From Salvelinus alpinus (taxonomy: Eukaryota; Chordata; Actinopteri; Salmoniformes; Salmonidae), in contig NC_092100.1 of assembly GCF_045679555.1 (NCBI RefSeq), forward strand, positions 37,100,106-37,164,105: a stretch of DNA of 64,000 nucleotides, written 5' to 3'. Shown piece by piece: positions 37,244-50,003 of the stretch; the stretch's first letter is position 1, and each line of letters starts with the position of its first letter. Under the pieces are notes generated by a model that saw nothing but the letters and a program-made list of their open reading frames with translations, had not been told where the DNA came from and made no database searches. A program made the position numbers and the translations under genes.

Positions 37244-39103
37244 CTGAATAAAAATACAACATTCAACAATTTCAAATATTTTACTGAGATATAGTTCATA
37301 TATAGAAATCAGTCAATTGAAATAAATTAATATGGCCCTAATCTATGGATCACACATGACTGGGAATACAGATATGCATCTGTTGGTCACAGATACCTTA
37401 TTCAAAAGGCACTCGCACATCTGAGCAATCTTATTTGCAGGTGCATGGCAACAATTGAACAAGATGAAGGAAAAAGGAAACTGCACACTGCTCTTGATAG
37501 TATCACCGATATTTAATAAGCTTACGTATCGGCCTCACGGCCTTCGTCAGAGCTTTTGTGATTTTTTGAAATTTGCACCCTTATGTAGACCTGGCCCCAC
37601 CCACATCAGTTCTATACATCGAAGGGGGTTGGAGGCAAAGGAAAAACAAATAAGTGCTCCCAAATATAACAATATGCATTTCATAAATATTACAAAAGTG
37701 TATAAATAAGGCGTATTGAACACGTCTGTAAAATCTCAATGAGGACATAGCAAGTTTTCATTAGTCATTGGGTACATCGTATGAAAAATGTCAGAGTAAC
37801 ACATATTTCATGTTCAAATTCAATACATAACATACATAGGCATTTCATCATTAAGTCCTCTAATAATGTCTGGAGGGTGAAAATCCCAAAACATTCTCTT
37901 TTATTCAGAGTATTAATAATATCCCCTCCCCTGTCTTAACTTTCTCTATGCCACAAAATCTAAAGGTGGAAATGTCATGCTTCAGGTCATTGAAATGTAC
38001 AGCGACTGGATAATCCCTGTCGTTTCTCCTGATTGAACTTTTATGTTCACTAATTCTCTGTTTGAGAGAGCGGGTGGTCACAGATACCTTAAAAAAAGGG
38101 TAGGGGTGTGGTTCAGAAAACCAGTCAGTATCTGGTGTGACCTCCATTTGCCTCACGCAGCGCCACCCTCCTTTACATAGAGTTGATCAGGCTGTTGATT
38201 GTGGCCTGTGGAATGTTGTCCCACTCCTCTTCAATGACTATGCGAAGTTGCTCGATATTGGAGGGAACTGGAACACGCTGTTGTACACGTCAATCCATTG
38301 CATCCCAAACATGCTCAATGGGTGACATGTCTGGTGAGTATGCAGGCCATGGAAGAACTGGGACATTTTCAGTTTGCAGGAATTGTGTACAGATCCTTGC
38401 TACATGGGGCAGTGCGTTATCATGCTGAAACACGAGGTGATGTCGGCAGATGAATGGCACGACAATGGGCCTCAGGATCTCGTCACTGAATCTCTGTGCA
38501 TTCAAATTGCATCAATAAAATGCAATTGTGTTCGATGTCCGTAGATTATGCTTGCCTATACCATAACCCCACTGCCACCATGGGGCTACCCTATTCACAA
38601 TGTTGACATCAGCAGACTGCTCGCCCACACAACGCGTACACATGATCTGTAGTTGTGAGGGTGCTTGGACGTACTGCCAAATTCTATAAAACAACATTGG
38701 AAGTGGCTTATGGTAGAGAAATGAACATTCAATTATCTAGCAACAGCTATGGTGGACATCCCTGCAGTCAGCATGCTCCCTCAAAACTTGAGACATCTGT
38801 GGCATTGTGTTGTGTGACAAAACTGCACATTTTAGAGTGGCCTTTTATTGTCTCCAGCACAAGATGAACCTGTGTAATGATTATGCTGTTTAATCAGCTT
38901 CTTGATATTCCACACCTGTCAGGTCGATGGATTATCTTGGCAAAGGAGAAATTATCACTAACAGGGATGTAAACAAACCCTGTACTCAAAATCTGAGAAA
39001 AATAAGCTTCTTGTGCATATGGAACATTTCTGGGATCTTTAATTTCAGCTGATGAAACATGAGACCAACACTTTGCATGTTGCGTTTATATTTTTGTTCA
39101 GTG
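37244..39103 (-). mobile_element. Tc1/mariner-like element interrupted by a Penelope-like insertion
   Basis: Termini are CTGAATAAAAATACAACATT and, inverse, CTGAACAAAAATATAAACGC. On the minus strand at 38505-38290 the remnant transposase reads FICRHHLVFQHDNALPHVAR and AYSPDMSPIEHVWDAMD, with catalytic aspartate and glutamate regions visible. Other parts are frameshifted, so the copy is inactive. Confidence 0.85.
37401..38074 (-). mobile_element. Penelope-like retroelement, 3' fragment
   Basis: On the minus strand the first 100 codons encode KVSVTTRSLKQRISEHKSSI, RRNDRDYPVAVHFNDLKHDI and STFRFCGIEKV, which is the GIY-YIG endonuclease tail of Penelope-like elements. A non-coding part with GACGAAGGCCGTGAGGCCGA follows. 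The 17-bp sequence TGGTCACAGATACCTTA flanks it (37384-37400 and 38075-38091). 5' truncated; dead. Confidence 0.8.
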
Positions 39104-39107
39104 TAGT

Positions 39108-39240
39108 TCTGTCCTTGAGCTGTTCTTGTCTATCAACGTTCTGTATTATGTAATGTTTCATGTTTTGTGTGGACCCCTGGAAGAGAAGCTGTTGCTTTCA
39201 CAATAGCTAATGGGGATCCTGATAAAATACCAAATACGCA
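39108..39240 (+). mobile_element. LINE 3' tail
   Basis: It contains GTGTGGACCCCTGGAAGAGA and GCTAATGGGGATCCTGATAAA. Same tail type as at 27250-27478. Confidence 0.65.
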
Positions 39241-40545
39241 CACATTGTACTGCAAACATGCTGCAGCAGAAGTCCCTGTTTCTCATTCATGCAGCGTGGG
39301 ATCGTATTTACTCCTACATCCAGATACAGGCTGCAGCAGAGATGAGATCCATTCATACTCTGACCATTAGTGTGTGTGTCTGCATGTGTGTGCACTCCCA
39401 CAGACAGACAGTTCACAATACCTGTTTATAACCAGTTATACTGTACAAGGTTATAGTATCAGTAGTGAATGACCTACTGAAGCTGAGGACAGCTAACCTG
39501 ATCCTGCTCTCATCATTATATGAGGGCCAAATACATAGCTGTTTAGAATTACTGTGACAACTATAAGTTTTGTTTCCATGCATATACCTGACTCTCTTAA
39601 AGGAAAACTCATCCCCAAAAACTATATTTTGGTATTTGTTTCATTAGCCCATTGTTGACATCGTCCCAAAATGTTTTGACACAAAATGCATCATACGGGA
39701 CGATTTCTGTATTTTGAAAGTTACATTTATTGAAAACTTGATTGCGGAAAAGCAAAACATTTTGGGACTATGTCAACAATGTACTAATGAAACATATACC
39801 AAAATATTGTTTTTGCGTGGATTTTTCTTTAACACAGTCGCACAAACCACACACACAACATGCATACACACACACACACACAGAGATACTACCATACAAC
39901 CCCATCACACACTACCATTGCCTTGCCAGCACAGTGTGTGCATTGCTGGTGGATACAGTATAGTAAGGGTTTTACTGCACCTAATGCTTTACATCCATCA
40001 GCTCCATGTAACAGAAAATAAAACATTACTACTGCTGCTACTAGTACTATCCATTTACCCCTTCCCCTCCCCTCCCTCTCTCTTCTCCCATCCTCTTCTC
40101 TTCCTTTCCACCTATCTCAATATCTCTCCTCCTTTCCTCTCTCTCTCTTGCTCTCTCTCTCTCCCCCCTTTTCCCTCCCTCTCTCTGTCCGTGTCAGCAT
40201 CCTGTGAAATCCCTCCTCCATTTCTTGTTTGGTCTGTGTAAGCGCGTGAGTGATGGTGTGGGTGAGCGTGTGTGTGAGCGTGTGAGTGAGAGTGTGTGCA
40301 TGTGTGTGTGCCTTTACTACTCTGGCAGGATACGAGCGGGCGAGTGAGGGAGTGTGAGAGAGGAGGGAAGCCACGGAGAGAAGAGGAAAGAGAGGAGGAG
40401 AGGAGAAGAGAAAGGAGGACTTGATATGGCCATGTGCAGGATGTTTTGACGTTGGGACTGTAGTTGATCTTTGGCGGTGTGTGAGTGAGGGTGTGAGCCA
40501 GAGTTTGTGTAAGTGTGAGTGTGCGTGTGCGTGTGTGTGTGTGAG
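39241..40545 (+). other. Non-coding DNA; pyrimidine- then purine-rich before 40546
   Basis: The pyrimidine-rich block 40040-40190 is followed by GT-rich and then GA-rich sequence (40335-40415). Such composition would suit a 5' leader, but no core promoter element is evident. Confidence 0.4.
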
Positions 40546-40632
40546 ATGGGGTCTGCTCTGGGCAGAAGAGAGGAAGCTGAAAGAAAGGAGAGGAAGGCAA
40601 GAGAAGCCAGGAAAGCCAAACTCAATAGTAAG
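40546..40632 (+). CDS. Candidate alternative first exon (low support)
   Basis: An ATG in good context (GAGATGG) opens 29 codons: MGSALGRREEAERKERKARE then ARKAKLNSK, followed by GTATCC as a possible donor (GTAAGG three bases earlier is another). The charged helix-like sequence is not recognised. If the AAG/GTATCC donor is used the exon ends in phase 0, which would suit splicing to a phase-0 SHANK exon. There is no direct evidence of transcription. It could equally be a chance frame in purine-rich DNA. Confidence 0.25.
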
Positions 40633-40935
40633 GTATCCCACTCGCTCTATCCATCTACACATTTCTCTGTCTGTCCCCCTCTCTATATCTCCTTCTATGT
40701 CTGTCTGTGGCTCTTACTCTTTTGCTGTCACTCTCTCATTTTCTCTCTCTGTATCTCTCTCTCTCTCATCTTCCTGTCTCTTATCTTCTCTCTCTGTCTC
40801 TCCTCTGTCGTTCAGCTCTGCTGCATGTTAGCAGTGTGAAGATGACGAGTGCTGCAGTTATGTGTGATTGCTACTCCTTCAGCATGCTAATGTTTCTCTC
40901 TCTGCACTGTTTCTGTCTGTGTTTGTGTGTACCCA

Positions 40936-41115
<180 letters not shown>

Positions 41116-41640
41116 TGTGTATGTATGTATGTATGCACATGAGGGTGTATCAGTGTTCCATGTGTGTACCCAATCACTGATACACTTTCATATGTGTGTT
41201 TGTGATCTGTCAGTGGGACTCCCAGGGACAATAGTGGAATTGTATTATGTTTCTGTCTATTATCATACTTCTCTGCTTCTGTCACATTCTTGTCATAACC
41301 CTGGAGTGATGCTCTGAGCTGCTGAAGAGGGACAGGGCTAAGTGTGTGTGTGTGTGTGTGTGCGTGCGTGTGTGTACGTGTCTGTGTCTATGCACGCCTG
41401 TGTGTTGACTGTGTTATGAGGCCAGACACTTCACTTCACCAAAGGTGTGTGTGCCGTGTGTAACTAGTATAGGGAGACTCATCTACAGCTTTAGCTAGCA
41501 GAGAGCATTACAGCTTTTTAAGCTTAGGGGTTAGGTTTAGGGTTACGGGTTAAGGTTATGGTAAGGTTTAGTGTGTGTGTGTGTGTGCGTGCGTGCGTCT
41601 GCGTCTGTGTGTATATGAGTGTGTGTGTGCGGCCATATAC

Positions 41641-42625
41641 TACAAAACTACAGCATACACTACAGCACAGTCTGTAGCACAGTCTATAGCACAGTCTACA
41701 CCATAGTCTACACCATAGACTACACCATAGACTACAGCACAGACTACAGCACAGACTACAGCACAGACTACAGCACAGACTACAGCACAGACTACAGCAC
41801 AGTCTACAGCACAGACTACAGCACAGACTACAGCACAGACTACAGAACAGTCTACAGCACAGTCTACAGCACAGTCTACAGCACAGTCTACAGCACAGTC
41901 TACAGCACAGTCTACAGCACAGACTACAGCACAGTCTACAGCAGAGACCACAGCACTGACTACAGCACCACTACAGCAGACTACATCATAGACTACAGCA
42001 CAGTCTACAGCACAGACTACATACAGCACAGTGTACAGCATAGACAACAGCACCGTCTACAGCAAAGTCTACAGCAGAGACCACAGCACAGACTACAGCA
42101 CCGACTACAGCACTGACTACAGCACAGTCTACAGCATAGACTACAGCACAGACTACAGCACAGTCTACAGCACGGTCTACAGCATAGACTACAGCATGGA
42201 CTACAGCACAGACTACAGCACAGTCTACAGCACGGTCTACAGCACAGCCTACAGCACAGTCTACAGCACAGTCTACAGCACAGACTACAGCAGTGTCTAC
42301 AGCACAGTCTACAGCACAGTCTACAGCACAGTCTACAGCACAGACTACAGCACAGTCTACAGCACAGACTCCAGCACAGACTCCAGCACAGACTCCAGCA
42401 CAGACTCCAGCATAGACTCCAGCACAGTCTACGGCACAGTCTACGGCATAGACTACGGCACAGACTACGGCACAGACTACGGCACAGACTACGGCACAGT
42501 CTACGGCACAGTCTACGGCACTGTCTACGGCACTGTCTACGGCACTGTCTACGGAACAGTCTACGGCACTGTCTACGGCACTGTCTACGGCACAGTCTAC
42601 GGCACAGTCTACGGCACAGTCTACG
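41641..42625 (+). repeat. 12-bp minisatellite, about 80 units
   Basis: The unit is TACAGCACAGTC or TACAGCACAGAC. From about 42420 the third-to-fourth bases change to TACGGCAC, so the right fifth forms a distinct block (TCCAGCACAGAC units lie between). The length is a multiple of three, so both strands are open (YSTD and YSTV repeats). No start context, domain or splice signal supports a gene. Confidence 0.97.
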
Positions 42626-42896
42626 TCAAGTCAACTCAAATACAGTGAGAAGCAAAAGAAGTGGAAAAAGATAGTGTGTGTAAGGAGATGGGATGAGACA
42701 AAGATGACCGAGAGGACACAGAAAGAAAGAGAGGTAGTGAGGGGGAATGAAGAAGAGATGGAAAAAGCGTGAGGGTGAAGTAGAGGGTGAAGTAGAGGGT
42801 GATAGGGAGAGAAAGAAAGAAGTAAAGAGAATATATTGATTGTGGTGGGGTCAGGGTAATGTTCTGAAACCAGGTCACGTAGACAATACAGCCTGG

Positions 42897-45518
42897 GGCA
42901 CTGCACTACACACTACACTAGACCACTCTGCACTACACACTACACTAGACCACTCTGCACTACACACTACACTAGACCACTCTGCACTACACACTACACT
43001 AGACCACTCTGCACTACACACTACACTAGACCACTCTGCACTACACACTACACTAGACCACTCTGCACTACACACTACACTAGACCACTCTGCACTACAC
43101 TAGACCACTCTGCACTACACTAGACCACTCTGCACTACACATACACTAGACCACTCTGCACTACACACTACACTAGACCACTCTGCACTACACTAGACCA
43201 CTCTGCACTACACACTACACTAGACCACTCTGCACTACACTAGACCACTCTGCACTACACACTACACTAGACCACTCTGCACTACACTAGACCACTCTGC
43301 ACTACACACTACACTAGACCACTCTGCACTACACTAGACCAGTCTGCCCTACACTAGACCACTCTGCACTACACACTACACTAGACTACTCTGCACTACA
43401 CTAGAACACTCTGCATTACACTAGACCACTCTGCACTACACACTACACTAGACCACTCTGCACTACACACTACACTAGACAACTCTGCACTACACTAGAC
43501 CACTCTGCACTACACACTACACTAGACCACTCTGCACTACACACTACACTAGACCACTCTGCACTACACTAGACCACTCTGCACTACACACTACACTAGA
43601 CCACTCTGCACTACACTAGACCACTCTGCACTACACACTACACTAGACCACTCTGCACTACACTAGACCACTCTGCACTACACACTACACTAGACCACTC
43701 TGCACTACACACTACACTAGACCACTCTGCACTACACATACACTAGACCACCCTGCACTACACTAGACCACTCTGCACTACACACTACACTAGACCACTC
43801 TGCACTACACACTACACTAGACCACTCTGCACTACACACTACACTAGACCACTCTGCACTACACACTACACTAGACCACTCTGCACTACACACTACACTA
43901 GACCACTCTGCACTACACTAGACCACTCTGCACTACACTAGACCACTCTGCACTACACATACACTAGACCACTCTGCACTACACACTACACTAGACCACT
44001 CTGTACTACACACTACACTAGACCACTCTGCACTACACTAGACCACTCTGCACTACACACTACACTAGACCACTCTGCACTACACATACACTAGACCACC
44101 CTGCACTACACATACACTAGACCACCCTGCACTACACACTACACTAGACCACTCTGTACTACACACTACACTAGACCACTCTGCACTACACTAGACCACT
44201 CTGCACTACACACTACACTAGACCACTCTGCACTACACATACACTAGACCACCCTGCACTACACATACACTAGACCACTCTGCACTACACACTACACTAG
44301 ACCACTCTGCACTACACACTACACTAGACCACTCTGCACTACACACTACACTAGACCACTCTGCACTACACATACACTAGACCACCCTGCACTACACACT
44401 ACACTAGACCACTCTGCACTACACACTACACTAGACCACTCTGCACTACACATACACTAGACCACTCTGCACTACACACTACACTAGACCACTCTGCACT
44501 ACACACTACACTAGACCACTCTGCACTACACATACACTAGACCACTCTGCACTACACATACACTAGACCACCCTGCACTACACACTACACTAGACCACTC
44601 TGCACTACACTAGACCACTCTGCACTACACTAGACCACTCTGCACTACACACTACACTAGACCACTCTGTACTACACTATACCACTCTGCACTACACACT
44701 ACACTAGACCACTCTGCACTACACTAGACCACTCTGCACTACACACTACACTAGACCACTCTGCACTACACTAGACCACTCTGCACTACACTAGACCACT
44801 CTGCACTACACACTACACTAGACCACTCTGCACTACACTAGACCACTCTGCACTACACTAGACCACTCTGCACTACACACTACACTAGACCACTCTGCAC
44901 TACACATACACTAGACCACTCTGCACTACACTAGACCACTCTGCACTACACACTACACTAGACCACTCTGCACTACACACTACACTAGACCACTCTGCAC
45001 TACACACTACACTAGACCACTCTGCACTACACTAGACCACTCTGCACTACACTAGACCACTCTGCACTACACACTACACTAGACCACTCTGCACTACACT
45101 AGACCACTCTGCACTACACACTACACTAGACCACTCTGCACTACACTAGACCACTCTGCACTACACACTACACTAGACCACTCTGCACTACACTAGACCA
45201 CTCTGCACTACACACTACACTAGACCACTCTGCACTACACTAGACCACTCTGCACTACACACTACACTAGACCACTCTGCACTACACACTACACTAGACC
45301 ACTCTGCACTACACACTACACTAGACCACTCTGCACTACACTAGACCACTCTGCACTACACACTACACTAGACCACTCTGCACTACACACTACACTAGAC
45401 CACTCTGCACTACACACTACACTAGACCACTCTGCACTACACACTACACTAGACCACTCTGCACTACACTAGACCACTCTGCACTACACACTACACTAGA
45501 CCACTCTGCACTACACAC
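42897..45518 (+). repeat. Mixed 27/20/26-bp minisatellite, about 2.6 kb
   Basis: Units end in CTAGACCACTCTG. The long form has CACTACACACTACA before it (27 bp); the short form lacks seven bases (20 bp); a third form has CACTACACATACA (26 bp). The first seven units are all long; later the forms alternate irregularly. More than one hundred units in total. Confidence 0.97.
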
Positions 45519-45748
45519 GACCCCCCCTCTCTCTCCATGTATGTCCCTCTTTACATCTTATTTCCCTTCGCCACCCCCCCTCTGTCTTTTCCTCTTCTCA
45601 ATTTGTCACTCCATTTCTCTCACATTCAGCACCCAGTGCAGTGTACAGGTGGCGTCAATGCTGTAGACCACATGTGGATGTTTTTAGCTGTGGTATAATG
45701 GGTTAGGGGCTTAGCTAATCTTCTACATGACAGGGGTACACACACAGG

Positions 45749-46531
45749 GGGTGTTTCTCAATGTACATACTACCATGTTCCACACTCTCATGCTCCGAGT
45801 GCATTCTCCAACCACTCTTGAGTACGTTCTTGTGAGCATGAGATTATGGAGAATGCATAAAACAATACATTTGAGAAGCACTCGCAATCTCCCTACAGTA
45901 TTACCTCACGCTTCACCTCCCCATTCACTGAACCTTCTTCCAATCAGGACAATGGCAACAATAGACAAAACAAGATACACAAAGCAAATGTTTTACTTCA
46001 TAATTATCAGCTAGATTTTTGAACCGTCATAATCTAGCTAGCCAGATAGTCAAACAGGCAGAAATGACCTAAAGTGAATGTTATGCAAGATAGATGTAAA
46101 TTATTTGTGGGTAGCTTGTTACCAGTTCTTCGTGGCTATCTGGCTAGCTACCAGTACAGTAGCTAGCTAGTTAGCCCTATTGACTTATTATTGGCTTGCG
46201 ATCTACGGTACGTAGGCAGGTAAACATGCCAAAATGAACACAGCATGTATTTATTAACGTATCCAAGATATAATATTGTAGTCAGGCAACGTATGAAACG
46301 TGAATAGGTAACATTTAATTCCGAAGTCGGAGTGTATTTTCTGTCGCTTCAGCTCAAATAATGGGCGCCATTGCACCGATGCATGCTTCAAAGTAGGTGC
46401 AACCGGAGTACGCATTCGAGAGTGTCCTCCATGCTCCGTTTCGCATACTTTGATTTGGACTCATACTCTGACCCTCCCGTGCTCCAATGTGCGTGCTCGG
46501 AGCATGGTAGTATGCATTTTGAGAAACACCC
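45749..46531. mobile_element. MITE with GGGTGTTTCTCA terminal inverted repeats
   Basis: Left end GGGTGTTTCTCAATGTACAT with ACTACCATG; right end the inverse of GGGTGTTTCTCAAAATGCAT with ACTACCATG. 783 bases. The interior has GCTAGCTAG motifs and no transposase. No target duplication is evident, so the superfamily is not assigned. Confidence 0.75.
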
Positions 46532-48032
46532 ATAGTCTCCCCTCCAACTCTCACTTTGATATGGATGAATAGGTTGTGTACTCAGTAACCCTTTGATTCA
46601 TACATCTACAGTGACACTGATTTGACCGCTACACGGAAACACAAAGATCCCATATTCATTTTCCCCATTAACATATCATTATATAGCACCATGATTGTAT
46701 TGCCAGGTCAGGCAGTATTAATAGATGACTGAGGGGTGTAGAAGATTGCCCACGGCAGGCAGAGGATAATAGAGCACTAATGATCCATCGCCTGAATAAC
46801 TGCACTACCCACGTGTCCCGGATCCCATTTCTCCTATTGCTACTCTACCCTACCCTACCCTTTGTGTCTCTCTTTTTAATGTCGTCTATAATTATTATTA
46901 TTTTTTACCACATTCGAGCCAGTTCATATACAGTACAATGTTAAATATCAGTGTGAAAACATGTTGTTGTATACACTCGTAATTTCACAGTAACACTAAG
47001 CAGCTCAAGGCAGCAGTTGACTCAAGGCAGCAGATCTCCAGGCCAACATGGTTTAGGCTAATTGTCAGCTCTGTGGAGTGGCAGGCTGTCTGGCTGATTG
47101 ACTAAATGACTGACTGGAGTGAGACTCAGGACAGGAGCCAGAGTTAGCCTATGAGTCAGAGACTTTGTGGACAGATTCAAAGTGAGGTTAGGTAGCTGGG
47201 CATGTAGTATAAGATCCACTGCACATCCTCCTTTGATGCGTCTGAGGCCAAACCTCAGAAAAGCCATAGAATGGGACAGTCATTTGGCACATTGGGGCTG
47301 AATTCAGTCCACTTTGATTTCTTTAGTCAGTTTCTTGTCTGGTTTTCAGCTAATTTTGGTTTTGGGTTTGTTGACTCTAGTCTTGTTTTAGTCTGAGTTT
47401 AGTCTGGTTGTTTGTAGCTGGGTCTGTTTGAGTATTTGCTGGGCCCCTTCCTGTTTGTCCATTTGCCTGTCCGTCCTTCGGTCCTTCCGTCAGTCAGTCA
47501 GTCTGTGAGCACATGACTGTTCCTGATTCAGCTCTTCTTTTCTCTGGCCTGTTTGATGACTCGATGCATTCCTCACATTTTCCCTGCCCACCCCTGCAAA
47601 CACCCCCCCTGCCCCTCCACCCTCCACCCCACTGACATACACACTGGCAATAGAACCATTTTGAAGTTGTTGTCCTGTCCGGTAAAATAAGTTACTTCAT
47701 ATAGAGTTATCAACTGACATACTCCATGCACTTCATGCTCAGTCAAACCACCTGTCGGCTCAATAATGATCATGGTTTCACTGATGATGTTGGGCAATGC
47801 TGAATTGCTACCTTACTTTGCCATTTGGGAGGGCTGGGGGTGGATGGGGGCAGGGGAGAGGAAGGCAAGTTGGGGACCTCAGTGATGCTCCATACACAAA
47901 GTCCTTTCTCTGCATGTGTGTTTGTGTGTTGGTCAGTGGGGCTGATGGTTTGGCACGTTAGCTGCATTTGTATGTCAGTGAGCCAGCCAGCCCAGCCCTA
48001 GCCAGCCGTGCTCTAACCTAACCTGTCTACAG
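46532..48032 (+). other. Apparently single-copy intronic or intergenic DNA
   Basis: No recognisable repeat, domain or RNA gene. Some of the least repetitive sequence in the window. Confidence 0.45.
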
Positions 48033-48103
48033 TCGAGGACTTACAGAGTCTAGCCACCATGCTGCTACGCACTGAGAGAACCAGCAGGAGCCAAGCAACA
48101 GAG
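48033..48103 (+). CDS. Candidate exon with Kozak ATG (low support)
   Basis: The acceptor CCTGTCTACAG precedes a 71-base open stretch: GAG GAC TTA CAG AGT CTA codons, then GCCACCATG, a perfect vertebrate start context, and the residues MLLRTERTSRSQATE before the donor GAG/GTGAGA. From the ATG the exon ends in phase 0, compatible with the phase-0 SHANK exon that begins the ankyrin repeats. It could be an internal alternative start of the host gene, an exon of an unrelated gene, or chance. Confidence 0.3.
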
Positions 48104-48591
48104 GTGAGACACCACATACATATACTGACAGGGTCATATGCCATTTCAGGGGTTAAGAGAGTTTGTGGACAAAGAGAGAGTTCTAGAATTCAATGGATGG
48201 TCAGATTCCAGTAGGCATATGCACTTCAGCTAGACATTGTACTGGGTGTTGGCTGTGAGAGTTCTAGAATGTATTCTTTCTGTAAGCTCTGCAGGGTCTT
48301 GATTGTGGACGTTCTAGATCTAGAATGCATTTTGTCCATAATAGTTTTGCTTCTTGTTTATTGTTTTCGGGCACTTCTATGGTTTTCACTCCTTGCGTGT
48401 GTTCAGTTTTTTCCTGTCAAGCTGTGATGGCAGCCAGCTTTACTGGTTTTGCTGTGAATAAAGTCACGCTTGTGTGTAAAACTGGGATGATTCCTAGAAC
48501 GCTGAAGGATACTACCAGTTACAGTACAGCAGAAGCCCTAAAATCAGCTGACTGACAAGTGAAACTTTAAGTAATTGAGCTTGTTGTTTAC
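48104..48591 (+). other. Non-coding DNA, nothing recognised
   Basis: Open frames here lack domains and splice context. Confidence 0.45.
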
Positions 48592-48880
48592 TGACCAAGT
48601 TGTGTCAAACCATGAGTTGTTATGTTAAACCAGGAGTTGTTGTGTTAAACCAGTGGTTGTTGTGTTAAACCAGTGGTTGTTGTGTTAAACCAGTGGTTGT
48701 TGTGTTAAACCAGGAGTTGTTGTGTTAAACCAGTGGTTGTTGTGTTAAACCAGGAGTTGTTGTGTTAAACCAGGAGTTGTTGTGTTAAACCAGGAGTTGT
48801 TGTGTTAAACCAGGAGTTGTTGTGTCAAACCAAGAGTTGTTGTGTCAAACCAGTCATTGTTGTGTCAAACCAGTGTTTTT
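48592..48880 (+). repeat. 20-bp minisatellite, about 14 units
   Basis: Unit GTTGTTGTGTTAAACCAGGA with AGTG and TCAAAC variants; the variants TCAAAC lie at both outer ends and TTAAAC in the middle. Confidence 0.96.
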
Positions 48881-49191
48881 TGTCCAGACTGGCATAGACC
48901 CAGGTGTTTGTTCCCCAGCTCTGCCCTGCCCTGCCTGGCTTTGTGAGGTGACTGCTTATGTCATTGGATGGGGCCTGCTCACATATTTCATGTGAAAGAG
49001 GGGTGGGAGGTGAGGGGTAGGGGGTGGCATTGATGTCTGAGGTTGCAGTTGCAATATTATGTTGTTTTGGGATATAGCATGATGTCTGCCCTCGAATTGA
49101 GCAAAAATGTCTGCCACAATAGAACAAATATTAATGTGTACTACAATTATCATCAGCTTTGTTTACTACTTCTATTACTACTACTACGACT

Positions 49192-49238
<47 letters not shown>

Positions 49239-49718
49239 GATTGTAGGCGCATTACTGTCTGGGGCACTACTGCTCTGTCTCTCCTCCCTCTCCCTTCTTC
49301 ATGTTCTCTCTCTCCTCTCCCTTTTTCTTCCCTCTCTCCCTTCTCCCAGAAAGAGGGTAGCTATTTCTTCAGTCCAGAGGGGTACATTTTGATCAATGTT
49401 TAATTGTTTATGTGAGTGGTAGTGGGCACTAAGAGACCACAGTCTGTTGTATATGAGGGATAGAGAGACATGGTAGAAACCAGTCAAGCATGGAAACACA
49501 GTGAATAATGCGTTCCCTGTTGTTGCTATGGTAGCACGACTCTTCTCTGGTCTGGGAGAATGTGTATATGTGAGTGTAATGGGTTGAATTGTTGTCATGA
49601 ATCAGTAAGAGTATGTCTGTATACATGTGTGCGCACAACATGTGTTTGTGTGTGCAATCACATATGCTTGTGTGTTCAGGCCAATATTTGTGTGCGAAGT
49701 TACCAGCATTCATTCACA
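48881..49718. other. Non-coding DNA with a (TAC)n triplet repeat
   Basis: A (TAC)n tract of about 45 bases lies at 49184-49228. A pyrimidine-rich run follows to 49350. No gene. Confidence 0.6.
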
Positions 49719-50003
49719 TATTTAAGCAGGGTTGGGTAGGTTACTTCCTAATGTAATCAATTACAGTTACTAGTTACCTGTCCAAAATTGTAATCAGTAA
49801 CATAACTTTTGGATTACCCAAACTCAGTAATGTAATCTGATTACTTTCAGCTACTTTTTGATTACTTTCCCCTTAAGAGGCATTAGAAGAAGACAAAAAT
49901 GTATTTGACCAATTGAATGACATGAATTGCAGGATAAATCAATCTTAGAGTTTTACATAGCTGACCATAAATTGATGTTGCATTTTACTTTATGGGTTAT
50001 ATA

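Noticed and set aside
41519..41572. TTAGGG-like motifs (GGGGTTAGGTTTAGGGTTACGGG) as an interstitial telomere
   Set aside because: Only a few degenerate units; such sequence is common in fish introns.
41619..42648. Long frames encoding YSTD, YSTV and YGTV repeats, resembling a structural protein
   Set aside because: The 12-bp period keeps all frames on both strands open; there is no promoter, splice site or flanking coding sequence.
48592..48880. Regular 20-base units that could suggest a CRISPR-like array
   Set aside because: There are no unique spacers; units are contiguous. The genome is that of a fish.
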